Shown: piece after piece, positions 38,051 to 47,521 of the stretch | Numbering within the stretch: the first letter of the stretch is position 1 | Layout of the letters: the number at the start of each line of letters is the position of its first letter | Assembly: GCA_022843465.1 (NCBI GenBank) | Contig: JALHNO010000016.1 | Coordinates: forward strand, 34,728 to 97,432 | Reading direction: 5' to 3' | Source of the DNA: Pseudomonadota bacterium | Lineage (GTDB): Bacteria > Pseudomonadota > Gammaproteobacteria > Xanthomonadales > Ahniellaceae | DNA length: 62,705 bases | The notes under the pieces: model-generated | The model's input: only the letters and a program-made list of their open reading frames with translations | What the model was told of the DNA's origin: nothing | The model's database searches: none | Made by a program: the position numbers and the translations under genes

Positions 38051-39481
38051 TCAGCGTGCGCCCTCCGTTGCGGGCTCGGCAGTCAGCGCGAGTGCGGTGT
38101 ATGCCTGCAGTGCGGCTTGCAGTAGTTTGCTGAGCTTGGCGGCATCGGGTACTGCCGACTTGCAGGCAATGATGCCCACCTCCAACTGGCCGGCGTAGCT
38201 CTGCACCGTAATGTTCAGACCCAGTCCATGGGTCACGATGGACACCGGATAATTGTGCAGCAGGCTGGCGCCCGCCAGAAACAGGCGCATCGGTGGACCC
38301 GGCACATTGGATACCACCAGATTGGCCAGGGGCGGCAGCTTCTCCGCCAGTTGACCACGCGCCCATAGCCGGCTCAGACCACTGGCCCAGATCGGCGCTG
38401 CCAATCCGGGAAAATCAGTCGGAATCAGATTGCGCAGTGCGTTGACGCGCTCACGGATTGCTCCGGTCGCCGCCGCGATGGCGCGCAGCCGTTCAAGATC
38501 ATCGCGTACCTGGGTAGCCAGGGCCACCTGGACCATCGAGACCTGGTTGTTGGCGTCGGCATTGCCGGCTTCGCGCAGCGACACCGGCATGGCGGCGATC
38601 AGGGCACGTGTCGGCAACCGGCGATCGCTGAGCAGATACTGGCGCAGCGCGTGCGCAACCAGGGCCATCACCACATCGTTGACACTGACCCCGAACGCAC
38701 GCGATATCGCCTTTATTGCGGCCAGCGGCAGCGACAGTGCGGCAAAGCTGCGGCCGGCGCTGACCTGGGCATTGAACTGGGTACGCGGCGCCAGCAGCAC
38801 ATTGTCACGGATGCGCCCGATCAGGCCACGCCCGTCAGGGTCAGGTGCGCGCGCCAGCCGGATCGTTTCCGGCAGTGCACGGAAAATGCGGGTCAGCTGC
38901 TGCAGGCTGGAGCGGACACTGGCGCGCGCCACATCGAGCTTGCCGGGTGCCTCGGCGACCTCCGCTGTACTCGGCCGGCGGCCCGGCATGCGCGGCTCGA
39001 GATCCAGCAGGACCTGGGCCAGTGCAACCCCGCCCTGGCCGTCGAGCAGGGCATGATGCACGCGCGTGTGCAGGGCGATGCAACCACTGTGATGGCCTTC
39101 GATCACGGCAAACTTCCACAGCGGCCGGTCCCGCGGCAACATTTCCGCCTGCAGTTGCGCGACCAGGGCATGCAGCTGGCGGTCGCTGCCGGGCGCGCGC
39201 AATCGGCGCCGGATGATGTGCTGATCGAGATCAAGGGCACCCGCATCACGCCACAGGGGATGACCGATATCCATCGGTGCCGGCTGCAGAACCCGACGCA
39301 GTGCCGCTGCCCTGGGCAGGCGCTCGGCGATCAGGTCGATCAATGCCCGATGAAAATCGTAGCCGCGTCGGCGCGGTGCTTCCAGCAGCATCAGGCTGCC
39401 TACGTGCATCGGCGTACCGGCCGCTTCCAGATAAAGGAAACCGGCATCCAGTCCGCTCAGCGGGCGCAATCGCGTGGCCAT
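38051..39481 (-). CDS. Wax ester synthase/diacylglycerol acyltransferase (WS/DGAT)
   Basis: A 476-residue acyltransferase that joins acyl-CoA to fatty alcohols or diacylglycerol, making storage wax esters or triacylglycerol. The start is typical (RPLSGLDAGFLYLE...PMHVGSL), the catalytic HHxxxDG is HHALLDG at 142-148, and the C-terminal half holds SVNDVVMALVAHALRQYL and NLVVSNVPGPP. It follows the FabR-like regulator gene on the same strand after a 66-bp gap, so the two may be co-transcribed. Confidence 0.92.
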   Translation of the reverse strand: MATRLRPLSGLDAGFLYLEAAGTPMHVGSLMLLEAPRRRGYDFHRALIDLIAERLPRAAALRRVLQPAPMDIGHPLWRDAGALDLDQHIIRRRLRAPGSDRQLHALVAQLQAEMLPRDRPLWKFAVIEGHHSGCIALHTRVHHALLDGQGGVALAQVLLDLEPRMPGRRPSTAEVAEAPGKLDVARASVRSSLQQLTRIFRALPETIRLARAPDPDGRGLIGRIRDNVLLAPRTQFNAQVSAGRSFAALSLPLAAIKAISRAFGVSVNDVVMALVAHALRQYLLSDRRLPTRALIAAMPVSLREAGNADANNQVSMVQVALATQVRDDLERLRAIAAATGAIRERVNALRNLIPTDFPGLAAPIWASGLSRLWARGQLAEKLPPLANLVVSNVPGPPMRLFLAGASLLHNYPVSIVTHGLGLNITVQSYAGQLEVGIIACKSAVPDAAKLSKLLQAALQAYTALALTAEPATEGAR

Positions 39482-39547
39482 CGGTGGCTCCAGGTCGGGA
39501 TCGCGAGCATAGCGCCGAGCTGGCGCAATCCGGCCTTGCGATCGCGC

Positions 39548-40234
39548 TCAGACCTTCTCGCGCCAGGCGCCAGCGCCGAGGAAGATCAGGCGCAGCTGGC
39601 GCACGAAGTTGTCGACCAGTTCGCGCTCCGCGCGCGGCGACTTGGCAGGCAGATCAAGAATGTCGGTTGCGGCATTGATCATGGTCGTCACCACCAGGCC
39701 GCAGAGCATGCGCAGGGTCTCGCTCGACAGCCCGGGCAACAGGCCGAGCGCGCGCATGTCCTGCACCATCTCCGCGGCAAAGTGGGACTCCTCGGCCCGG
39801 ATGGCGGTCCGGATCACTGGCGAGCCGCCGCCGCGCTCACCGGCGATGAACAGAAAATGCAGGCGATGCGATTCCACGTACTGCTTGTAGATCAGCACCG
39901 ACTGCCGCAGCATGTCGGTCAGCGGCACGCCATCGCGGCGGACATCGCGCAGCAGATGGCGCAGGGTCGCCCCACTTTGTTCGACCAGGGCCAACCCGAG
40001 CTCATCAAGATCACGGAAGTGGCGATAGAACGACGCCGGCACCACGCCAGCAGCGCGAGTGACCTCGCGCAGACTCAGACTCGAAAAGCCACGCCCCGCG
40101 CCCATCAGATCAAGCGCGCCGGCCATCAGCTGACCGCGCGTCAGCAGCTTGCGCGCCTCGCGCGACGGCGCGGCCGGCACCGGATCTGGCGGGCGCGCTT
40201 TGGCAGTGGAGCGACGCACCTGTAGACGACTCAT
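39548..40234 (-). CDS. TetR-family regulator, FabR/DesT-like
   Basis: A 228-residue repressor-type protein. The helix-turn-helix (about 50-75) reads FSSLSLREVTRAAGVVPASFYRHF, almost matching my memory of E. coli FabR ([22 protein letters not shown]), followed by the same RDLDELGLALVEQSG. FabR and Pseudomonas DesT sense acyl-CoA or acyl-ACP and repress unsaturated fatty-acid genes. The C-terminal ligand domain is less recognisable. A desaturase operon with a palindromic operator lies 4 kb away and is a natural candidate target. Confidence 0.85.
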   Translation of the reverse strand: MSRLQVRRSTAKARPPDPVPAAPSREARKLLTRGQLMAGALDLMGAGRGFSSLSLREVTRAAGVVPASFYRHFRDLDELGLALVEQSGATLRHLLRDVRRDGVPLTDMLRQSVLIYKQYVESHRLHFLFIAGERGGGSPVIRTAIRAEESHFAAEMVQDMRALGLLPGLSSETLRMLCGLVVTTMINAATDILDLPAKSPRAERELVDNFVRQLRLIFLGAGAWREKV

Positions 40235-40557
40235 TGTGTTGGCCCGGGTCTACCAGAAGTCGCCGCAGTATAGCCCTGCCACCGAAGCACAGGCCTGGTG
40301 GGCGCGGAGTCGACGCCATGGGCGAGCAAGATCGACCAAGGGGTCGGTCCCGGCGGTTGACGTACGCCGCCCGCGGGGCTAGTTTGTGACTTATTGTCAG
40401 GTCGCTCAGGCACCGTCCGTCGGTCTCGCGAATCGGCCCCATCAATACCCGTTACTCGACCAATGTCCGGGAGCGGGCCTCGTGCGCGAGCGTCCGCACT
40501 TCATCGCCCCGGCAACGCGGCGGTAAGCAGATCACAATTTCTGGGGAGCCTCTCAAT
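40235..40557 (+). promoter_or_regulatory. Divergent intergenic region of the TetR and subtilase genes
   Basis: No gene is seen. A possible sigma-70 promoter for the subtilase is TTGACG (40357-40362), a 17-bp spacer, then TAGTTT (40380-40385), which would give a leader of about 170 nt. The subtilase Shine-Dalgarno is GGGGAG about 10 nt before its ATG. I found no palindrome here like the one before the desaturase operon. Confidence 0.35.
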
Positions 40558-43500
40558 ATGCGTCGTGGATTCAAACTGGCCGTTCTCTCGCTCACTCCTC
40601 TGGCAGCCTCCATGGCCATTGCCGCAGGCGCTGATACCAAGATCATCGTCCCCAAAGGTCAGCCCGCCCCTGCCGGATTCGAACGGGTCGTCGATTACGG
40701 CTCGTTTGCGCTCTACAAGGGTCGCGGAGCGGTGGCACCGGCCATCCTTGACAAATCGCTGCTCGACGCTGACGTTCTCTACTTTGATCGACAGAACTTC
40801 GATACCCAGCGCGGCGCAATGATCCCGCCGGCCGGGTTCGAACTCAGCGCGCCGCGCGGCAGCGCGCTTCAGATTGTGCAATTCGTCGGCCCGATGAAGG
40901 ACCATTGGCTGGAGGAACTGCGGCGTCTGGGCATGACGCCCGTGCAATACATTGCCAACAACGGCTACATCGTCTGGGCTGATGCCAACTCGCGCAGCCA
41001 GTTGGGCAGCCTGGTCGCCGATGGCAGCTTCCTGCAGTACAGCGCCCCGCTCGCAAGCTATCTGAAATTTGGACCGACGCTTGCAGATGCCATAGCACGC
41101 GGCGAACCGGACTCGCGGGTCTACACCGTTACCGTGCAGCGCTACCGTGCCCCGGGCAATGGCCGCGCTGCGGTGCATGCAACAGGACTGAAGCCCGAAA
41201 CCGACTGGGCGCCGGTGCTCGATTTCGAGAATGCCCGATTCGTCGGCACGCTGGCCCAGGTCCGCGCCGTCTCCGAGCTTCCCGATGTCTTCTGGGTGGG
41301 CGAGTATCTGCCGCGCGAGATGTTTGATGAAGTGCAGGCGCAGATCGTGCGCGGCTTCTTCAACGTCGGCCAAACCGGGCCTGCGGGCGAGGGTTACAAG
41401 GCCTGGCTGGAATCCCTGATGTTCCCCAGTACACCGGCCTCCTACTCGATTGTCGATGTCACCGATGACGGTGTTGGCACCGGCACTACGACACCGGTAG
41501 ACCCGACCTATTACGAAGGTGGTTCTACAGCAAATCCATCCCGCCTCATCTACAACCAGGCATGTACCGCGACCAATGGCACGCCCGGCCTGCATGGCCA
41601 TCTCAATTCCAACATCGTGGGCGGTTATGACACCCGCGACAATGCCACGGTCGCGGGAGCCCGATTCCCCGGCATGTACCAGCGCGGCCAGGGCATCAAT
41701 CCCTGGGTTCGCCTCGGCGCCACTCGGGTGTTCGCGCCAGGATTCAACCAGGACAATTGCGGCGGCAACGATCAGGGCGTGATCAAGGCCATCCAGGATG
41801 GCGGCGCATCGATTTCCAACAACTCGTGGGGTTGCTCCGGCTGCGCCAGCACCTATGATGATTCTTCGCAGGCCTATGACGTTGGCGTGCGTGACGCTGA
41901 CCTTGGGGAAGCAGGCAATCAGGAACTCACCTTCGTCTTCTCGGCTGGCAATTCCGGACCCGGCGCCGCAACCTTGGGCACACCCGGCAATGGCAAGAAC
42001 ATGATTTCGGTCGGCGCCTCCGAAAATGACCGTCCAAATGACGAAAACGGCCCCTGGAGCGATGGCTGCGGTATCGGACCGACCGGCGCCGACAATGCAA
42101 TGGATGTGATCAGCTTCTCGTCGCGCGGACCGTCTCCGGGCGGCCGCAAGAAGCCCGAGGTCATCGCACCTGGTACCCATGTGACCGGCACACGCGCGGT
42201 TCCCAATACCGGCAGTGGCGCCTGTGATCCGGCACGCCCGGTTGGCAATGTCACCTATGCGGCTTCGTCCGGTACCAGCCACTCTGGGCCGGCGATCGCC
42301 GCTGTAGCATCACTGGTCGATTATTGGCTGATCAACGATCGCGGCACCATCAGCTTCGAGGGCGGCATGCCCTCCAAACCGGCGCCTGCGACCCAGAAGG
42401 CCTGGATGATGGCGCACCCGACCTACCTCACTGGTGTCGGTGCCAATGACACCCTGCCAAGCAATTCGCAGGGCTATGGCATGCCCAACCTGGAAAACAT
42501 GTTCAACGAGGTACCCAAGCATGTGGTCAACCAGACCAATGTGCTGGGCGCGACGGGCGAGCAATACACTTGGGTCGGCGCGATTGCCGACAGCGGTCGA
42601 CCGTTCCGTGTCGCCATGGCGTACACCGACAAGGCCGGCGCGATCGGCACCAGCCCCCAGGTGAACAACCTCAATCTCGAAGTGATTGTCGACGGCACGA
42701 CCTATCGCGGCAATGTCTTCACCGGTCAGTGGAGCATGACGGGCGGCAGCGCCGATGCACTCAACAACTACGAGGCAGTGTTCCTGCCGGCGGGTACAGG
42801 ATCGGCACTAGAGATCAGGGTGATCGGCGCCAACATCGCTGACGACGGCGTGCCGAACAATGCGGACGCCACCGATCAGGATTTCGCGCTGGTTTGCGAC
42901 AACTGCATCCAGTCGCCGACGTTCTCCATGGGCGTCGATACCAGCACGCACACCATCTGCGCGGAAGACACCAATTCGGTGGGCTTCAACATTACCGTCG
43001 GGTCCATCCTGGGCTTCAGCAACGCGGTGACGCTCAGCGCTGCCGGCGAGCCGCCCGCGGCAACGGTCGTGTTTGGAACCAATCCGGTAACGCCGCCAGG
43101 GACCAGCCTGCTGACCGTCGGCAACCTCAACGTCGCGCCCTTTGGCACCTATCCGATCACCCTCACCGGAACGGCAGGCGCCGAGATCAAGAATCGCGCG
43201 CTGAATCTCAGCGTGTACTCGACGGATCCGACGGTCGCCACCCTCTCTGCTCCGACGGATGGAGCATCGAATGTACCGCTGCGGCCCAGCCTCACCTGGA
43301 CCGCCAGCTCCCAGGCGGCCGGCTATGTGATTGAGATCGACGACAATGACGATTTCAGTTCACCCGTCTACACCGGAGCGAGCAGCGGGCCCTCACATAC
43401 TCCGTCTGCCGATCTGCCGAGCAATACCGTGCTCTACTGGCGCGTGCGCGCCGACAACACCTGCGGCTCGATCAACTCGACCTCACGCAGCTTCACTACG

Positions 43501-44145
43501 GTCGCACTGCCCGGAGATTGTTCGATCGGCAGCACACCCGTGGTCAACTACAGCACGGGATTTGAAAGCGGCGCATCGGGCTGGACGTTGGGTAGCGGCA
43601 GCACGGGCACCAGCAACTGGGCGATCACGACGGCACGCACACATTCGGGAACCAATGCCTTCCTCGCGCAGGATGTGACAACCGTCACGGATCAGCGCCT
43701 GGTTTCGCCTGCGGTAGCATTGCCGGCCGGCCAGGGTGCCCAGGTGCTGATCTATTACAGCCACCAGATTCTGGAGGACAAGACGGCGGGCTGTTTCGAT
43801 GGTGGAATCCTTGAAGCCTCAACCGATGGAACCACCTGGACCCAACTCGGACCGGAGCGGATGCTGACCGATCCCTACAATGGCCCGGTGGACGCGGGCT
43901 TCATGAATCCGCTGTTGGGGCTTCAGGCCTGGTGTGAAGACCCGCCCGTCGGCGATCCGCCGGCATGGACGCGGTCGGTCGTAGACATCAATTCGTTCGC
44001 CGGACAATCGGTCCAGTTCCGCTTCCGGGTCGGCACGGACAGCTCAGTGGGTCGTGCCCCGCATGGCTTCTATCTCGACGACGTGACGGTGCAGGGCTGC
44101 GTGGTCAACGATCCGGAGGCTGTATTCGGCAACGGTTTCGAATAG
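40558..44145 (+). CDS. Secreted subtilisin-like (S8) serine peptidase with NGFE tail
   Basis: A 1195-residue secreted protease. The signal peptide is at 1-25. The S8 catalytic domain covers about 295-650 with Asp303 or Asp304 (VTDDGVG), His346 (GLHGHL), the oxyanion Asn465 (FSAGNSGP) and Ser574 (GTSHSGPAI). A long N-terminal stretch (25-295) of unknown fold precedes it, perhaps a propeptide. After it come a jelly-roll-like region, a fibronectin type III-like domain (about 890-985, APTDGASNVPLRPSLTW) and a C-terminal lectin/MAM-like domain with ESGASGWTLGS. The last residues, AVFGNGFE, match the tail of the beta-helix protein in this window. GGGGAG precedes the ATG; a rho-independent terminator follows. 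Confidence 0.9.
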   Translation: MRRGFKLAVLSLTPLAASMAIAAGADTKIIVPKGQPAPAGFERVVDYGSFALYKGRGAVAPAILDKSLLDADVLYFDRQNFDTQRGAMIPPAGFELSAPRGSALQIVQFVGPMKDHWLEELRRLGMTPVQYIANNGYIVWADANSRSQLGSLVADGSFLQYSAPLASYLKFGPTLADAIARGEPDSRVYTVTVQRYRAPGNGRAAVHATGLKPETDWAPVLDFENARFVGTLAQVRAVSELPDVFWVGEYLPREMFDEVQAQIVRGFFNVGQTGPAGEGYKAWLESLMFPSTPASYSIVDVTDDGVGTGTTTPVDPTYYEGGSTANPSRLIYNQACTATNGTPGLHGHLNSNIVGGYDTRDNATVAGARFPGMYQRGQGINPWVRLGATRVFAPGFNQDNCGGNDQGVIKAIQDGGASISNNSWGCSGCASTYDDSSQAYDVGVRDADLGEAGNQELTFVFSAGNSGPGAATLGTPGNGKNMISVGASENDRPNDENGPWSDGCGIGPTGADNAMDVISFSSRGPSPGGRKKPEVIAPGTHVTGTRAVPNTGSGACDPARPVGNVTYAASSGTSHSGPAIAAVASLVDYWLINDRGTISFEGGMPSKPAPATQKAWMMAHPTYLTGVGANDTLPSNSQGYGMPNLENMFNEVPKHVVNQTNVLGATGEQYTWVGAIADSGRPFRVAMAYTDKAGAIGTSPQVNNLNLEVIVDGTTYRGNVFTGQWSMTGGSADALNNYEAVFLPAGTGSALEIRVIGANIADDGVPNNADATDQDFALVCDNCIQSPTFSMGVDTSTHTICAEDTNSVGFNITVGSILGFSNAVTLSAAGEPPAATVVFGTNPVTPPGTSLLTVGNLNVAPFGTYPITLTGTAGAEIKNRALNLSVYSTDPTVATLSAPTDGASNVPLRPSLTWTASSQAAGYVIEIDDNDDFSSPVYTGASSGPSHTPSADLPSNTVLYWRVRADNTCGSINSTSRSFTTVALPGDCSIGSTPVVNYSTGFESGASGWTLGSGSTGTSNWAITTARTHSGTNAFLAQDVTTVTDQRLVSPAVALPAGQGAQVLIYYSHQILEDKTAGCFDGGILEASTDGTTWTQLGPERMLTDPYNGPVDAGFMNPLLGLQAWCEDPPVGDPPAWTRSVVDINSFAGQSVQFRFRVGTDSSVGRAPHGFYLDDVTVQGCVVNDPEAVFGNGFE

Positions 44146-44168
44146 CCGTCCAGTGCCTGGATGAACGG

Positions 44169-44196
44169 AAACGCGGCCTTCGGGCCGCGTTTTTTT
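44169..44196 (+). terminator. Rho-independent terminator of the subtilase gene
   Basis: A perfect 10-bp stem (44169-44178 with 44183-44192, arms AAACGCGGCC/GGCCGCGTTT) with a TTCG loop is followed by a T-tract to 44196, 23 bp after the subtilase stop. Confidence 0.92.
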
Positions 44197-44354
44197 GGGC
44201 CAGGGCGAGTCGGCAGCAGGTACCACGCCCCCAATAGCATCGATCGAGTGGTCGATACGCGATCCACCGAACAGGCGAAAGTCCAGCTCACGGAGCGGCT
44301 GCCGACACAGATGCCGCCGGATGTCGGCGGGCTAACTGCGCAGGCCATAGTGGG

Positions 44355-44396
44355 TTGACAGCTCCCGGATATTGAGTAAACGTATGTTCACTCAAT
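44355..44396 (+). promoter_or_regulatory. Promoter and palindromic operator of the desaturase operon
   Basis: A consensus -35 hexamer TTGACA (44355-44360) is followed by a 26-bp imperfect palindrome at 44371-44396, half-sites ATTGAGT and ACTCAAT around AAAC...GTTC. It overlaps the expected -10 and sits 12 bp before the reductase start. Its form, AGT-x-AAC...GTT-x-ACT, resembles the operators I recall for the acyl-CoA-sensing DesT repressor of Pseudomonas desaturase genes. A bound repressor would block RNA polymerase. Confidence 0.65.
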
Positions 44397-44407
44397 GGAG
44401 TCGCGTC

Positions 44408-45505
44408 ATGCCCGCAACCGTCAATTCCCCTGTCAGAAGCCGTCGCCGCTGGTACCAGTCGTCCTGGCTGCGACCGTTCAATGACCGCAACGCCCTTGAT
44501 GAACTGGTGCAGCGGCTGCGGCCGCAGGCTGCGCTGAGCGGGGTGCGTGCGCGGATCGAAGGCATCATCGAGGAGACGGCGGATACGCGGACCTATCTAC
44601 TGCGGGCCAATCGCCACTGGCGCGGTCATCGCGCCGGACAGCATGTCCTGGTCGAAGTCGAGGTGGCGGGCCGGCGACTGCAGCGCTGCTTCAGCCTGTC
44701 GGCAGCCCCAGGCCGGCGCGGCCGGGTGCAGATCACCGTCAAGCGTCAGCCCGGGCAAGGCGTCAGCGCCTGGATGCATGAAAGGCTTGGACCTGGTGAC
44801 ACTCTCGGCCTGGGCCAGGCACTCGGCAGTTTTGGTGCCAATTTGCCAGATTCCGGCCCCTTGTTGCTGCTCAGCGCCGGCAGTGGCATCACCCCGATGA
44901 TCGCGCATCTGCAGGCGCTGGTCGCCGCCGGCACAGCACGCGATGTCGTGTTCGTGCATTCCTGCCGCAGCCGGGATCAGTTGATCCTCGCCGAAGCACT
45001 GAATGCGGCAGCGGCGGCTGCAACTGGCATCCGCGTGGTTCTGCACTACAGCGCCGAGCAAGGGCGGCTGGACGCCGGGACGCTGCGGCAACACGTGCCC
45101 GACCTGGCATCGCGTTACACGCTGGCCTGCGGTCCACGCGACTTCAATGCCTGGGTCGAGTCCCTGTACGGCGCCGAAGGCGCGCTGTCGCGGATCGAAT
45201 TCGAGCGTTTCGCCGTGCCCCTAGCCAAGCCCGGCGCCGCTGCCACCACGCAGCAGACCGTGACCTTCAAAAAAGCTGAACATTCGTTTACTGCAGCGAC
45301 CGGCCAGAGCCTGCTGTCGGCGGCCGAGGCGGCCGGGCTCAGCCCGCGCCATGGCTGCAGGATCGGCATCTGCCGCAGTTGCCAATGCCGCAAGCTCAGT
45401 GGCCGCAGCGAGAACCTGCTGACAGGCGAAATCTGTGATGAACCCGGCCAACTGATCCAGCTGTGCATTTCCAGCGCCCGCTCACCCCTGCTACTCGACC
45501 TCTAG
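44408..45505 (+). CDS. Ferredoxin-type 2Fe-2S flavin reductase, desaturase partner
   Basis: A 365-residue electron-transfer protein. It has an FAD-binding domain with RCFSLSAAP (93-101), an NAD(P)-binding domain with LLLLSAGSGITPM (152-164), and a C-terminal plant-type ferredoxin domain with C317-x4-C322-x2-C325 and C353. This is the make-up of reductases that feed electrons from NAD(P)H to acyl desaturases (DesC-like). The desaturase starts 7 bp downstream. I start at ATG 44408, 8 nt after GGAG; the open frame upstream runs through the operator palindrome. Confidence 0.9.
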   Translation: MPATVNSPVRSRRRWYQSSWLRPFNDRNALDELVQRLRPQAALSGVRARIEGIIEETADTRTYLLRANRHWRGHRAGQHVLVEVEVAGRRLQRCFSLSAAPGRRGRVQITVKRQPGQGVSAWMHERLGPGDTLGLGQALGSFGANLPDSGPLLLLSAGSGITPMIAHLQALVAAGTARDVVFVHSCRSRDQLILAEALNAAAAAATGIRVVLHYSAEQGRLDAGTLRQHVPDLASRYTLACGPRDFNAWVESLYGAEGALSRIEFERFAVPLAKPGAAATTQQTVTFKKAEHSFTAATGQSLLSAAEAAGLSPRHGCRIGICRSCQCRKLSGRSENLLTGEICDEPGQLIQLCISSARSPLLLDL

Positions 45506-45512
45506 GAATGCC

Positions 45513-46637
45513 ATGAACACCACTACCAAGAGCCTGACGCACCGCATTCCCGCCCGAGCCGATCTCGATCGCGATCAGATCCTTGGATTGCAGAATGAGC
45601 TGGACGCGCTGCGCCGCGAGGTGATCGAACAACGCGGAGCACAGGACGCCCGGCATATCCGCCTGATGGTGCGCAACGCACGCAACGCTGCAATCGGCGG
45701 GCGTGCCCTGCTGATGTTCGGCTGGGGGCCGTTCAGCTGGATCGCCGGAGTGATGGCGCTGGCGCTGGCCAAGATTCTCGAGAACATGGAAGTGGGCCAC
45801 AATGTGATGCACGGCCAGTACGACTGGATGAATGATCCCACGCTGGATTCGCAGACCTATGACTGGGACATCGTCTGCGCCGCCGACCACTGGCGGCACT
45901 CGCACAATGTCGAGCATCACAACTACACCAATATCCTCGGCAAGGACCACGACTACGGCTACGGCATGCTGCGCCTGAGCGAGCAGCAGCGCTGGTCACC
46001 CGGCGCGCTGTTGCAGCCGTTCTGGTATCTGCTGCTGGCGATCAATTTCCAGTGGGGCGTGGCCGTGCACGACATCAAGATCGGCCGCTTCGTGAAGGGC
46101 CGCATGCCGCGTGCCGAGTTCCGGGAACGCATGCAGCCGTTCCTGCGCAAGGCCAGCCGCCAGCTGTTCAAGGACTACGTGCTGTTTCCGGCGCTGGCGT
46201 TCTGGCAGTGGCCGCGGGTGCTGCTTGGCAACCTGGTGGCCAACCTGATCCGCAATCTGTGGACCAACGCGATCATCTTCTGTGGTCACTTCACCGAGCA
46301 CGCACACACCTACAGCCGCACCGAAACCGCCAATGAAACCCGTGGCGACTGGTACCTGCGGCAAATCCAGGGCTCCAGCAATCTCGAGGGGGGCCGCTGG
46401 TTCCATTTGCTGACCGGCCATCTCAGCCATCAGATCGAGCACCATCTGTTTCCCGATCTGCCGGCGCCACGCTATGCCGAGATCGCGCCCCGGGTACGCG
46501 CAATCTGCCAGCGCTATGGCATCCACTACAACAGCGGCGGCTTCTGGACGCAGTACATCGGCGTACTCAGGCGCATCCTGGTGCATGCCTGGCCGACCCG
46601 GCCACGCCGCCTGATTGCGGCCAGCGAAACCGGCTGA
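45513..46637 (+). CDS. Membrane fatty-acid desaturase
   Basis: A 374-residue di-iron desaturase that puts a double bond into acyl chains of lipids or acyl-CoA. The three histidine boxes are HNVMH (96-100), HSHNVEHH (129-136) and HLSHQIEHH (303-311); the last, with Gln, is typical of front-end or linoleoyl-CoA-type desaturases and of DesB/DesA3-like bacterial enzymes. Hydrophobic segments lie around 65-90, 165-185 and 220-260. It is second in an operon with the ferredoxin reductase behind the palindromic operator. The exact position of the double bond cannot be read from sequence. Confidence 0.92.
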   Translation: MNTTTKSLTHRIPARADLDRDQILGLQNELDALRREVIEQRGAQDARHIRLMVRNARNAAIGGRALLMFGWGPFSWIAGVMALALAKILENMEVGHNVMHGQYDWMNDPTLDSQTYDWDIVCAADHWRHSHNVEHHNYTNILGKDHDYGYGMLRLSEQQRWSPGALLQPFWYLLLAINFQWGVAVHDIKIGRFVKGRMPRAEFRERMQPFLRKASRQLFKDYVLFPALAFWQWPRVLLGNLVANLIRNLWTNAIIFCGHFTEHAHTYSRTETANETRGDWYLRQIQGSSNLEGGRWFHLLTGHLSHQIEHHLFPDLPAPRYAEIAPRVRAICQRYGIHYNSGGFWTQYIGVLRRILVHAWPTRPRRLIAASETG

Positions 46638-46719
46638 GGACACAAACCGGAGCAAAATCGCGCGATAATGCTGTTTCGGGCAACCCGACTCCCAGGGCAA
46701 GCAGGCGGAATCCAGGAAA

Positions 46720-47442
46720 ATGATTCAACTGATCGGATTCGACGGCGACGATACCCTGTGGCATAGCGAAGGCTACTACCAGCAGGCCCAGGCCGAGTTT
46801 GAAACCCTGCTGGCGAAGTATGTCGATGTGCATGACAGCCGCCTGCATGAGCGCTTGCTGGCGGTGCAGAAGGCCAACCTCAAGGTCTTCGGCTACGGTG
46901 CCCGCAGCATGATGATCTCGATGATCGAGGCGGCGATCGCGATCACCGAAGAGCGCATCAGCGCGCGCGATGTGCACCGCCTGGTCGAGATCGGCAAGGG
47001 CGTGCTGCAGCACCCGGTCGAAGTGCTGCCCGGAATCCGCGAAGCGGTTGAAGCCGTCGCCGAGGAGTTCCCCCTGGTGCTGATCACCAAGGGTGATCTC
47101 TTTCACCAGGAAGCCAAGGTGCGCCGCTCGGGCCTTGACGATCTGTTCCGACGCATCGAAATCGTCTCGGAGAAGGACAACAGCACCTACGCCCGCGTGT
47201 TGAGCGAATTCGATCTGGCGCCAGGCGCCTTCGTCATGGTGGGCAATTCGCTGCGCTCGGACATCGAACCGGTGGTGCGCCTGGGCGGCTGGGGGATCCA
47301 CATGCCCTATGCGGTGACCTGGGCGCACGAGATGGAGAACGAGCTCGATGCCTCCGATCCACGGGTACGCTCGATCAGCAGCGCGTCCGAAATCCCCTCG
47401 GCAGTGCGCGAGATCACCGCGCTCGGCCGCAGCGGCGGCTGA
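46720..47442 (+). CDS. HAD-superfamily hydrolase
   Basis: A 240-residue phosphatase-type protein. HAD motif I is FDGDDTLWH with nucleophile D8 and acid/base D10, motif II is LITKGD, motif III the Lys near 150, and motif IV GNSLRSDIEP near 180. A helical cap lies between residues 15 and 100. The family includes YjjG-like and phosphoglycolate phosphatase-like enzymes; the substrate is unknown. AGGA precedes the ATG. It is convergent with the S9 peptidase gene. Confidence 0.88.
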   Translation: MIQLIGFDGDDTLWHSEGYYQQAQAEFETLLAKYVDVHDSRLHERLLAVQKANLKVFGYGARSMMISMIEAAIAITEERISARDVHRLVEIGKGVLQHPVEVLPGIREAVEAVAEEFPLVLITKGDLFHQEAKVRRSGLDDLFRRIEIVSEKDNSTYARVLSEFDLAPGAFVMVGNSLRSDIEPVVRLGGWGIHMPYAVTWAHEMENELDASDPRVRSISSASEIPSAVREITALGRSGG

Positions 47443-47486
47443 CTGACTGCAGCAGCATCGTCGACGCTGCTCGATTGCAGGCGCCC

Positions 47487-47506
47487 GGACGGCACGCCTG
47501 CCGTCC
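47487..47506. terminator. Hairpin between convergent HAD and S9 peptidase genes
   Basis: A perfect 8-bp stem (GGACGGCA/TGCCGTCC) with loop CGCC. It lacks a T-tract on either strand. It may be a shared transcript end for the two convergent genes, which are 79 bp apart. Confidence 0.4.
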
Positions 47507-47521
47507 GTCGCACCATGGCGA

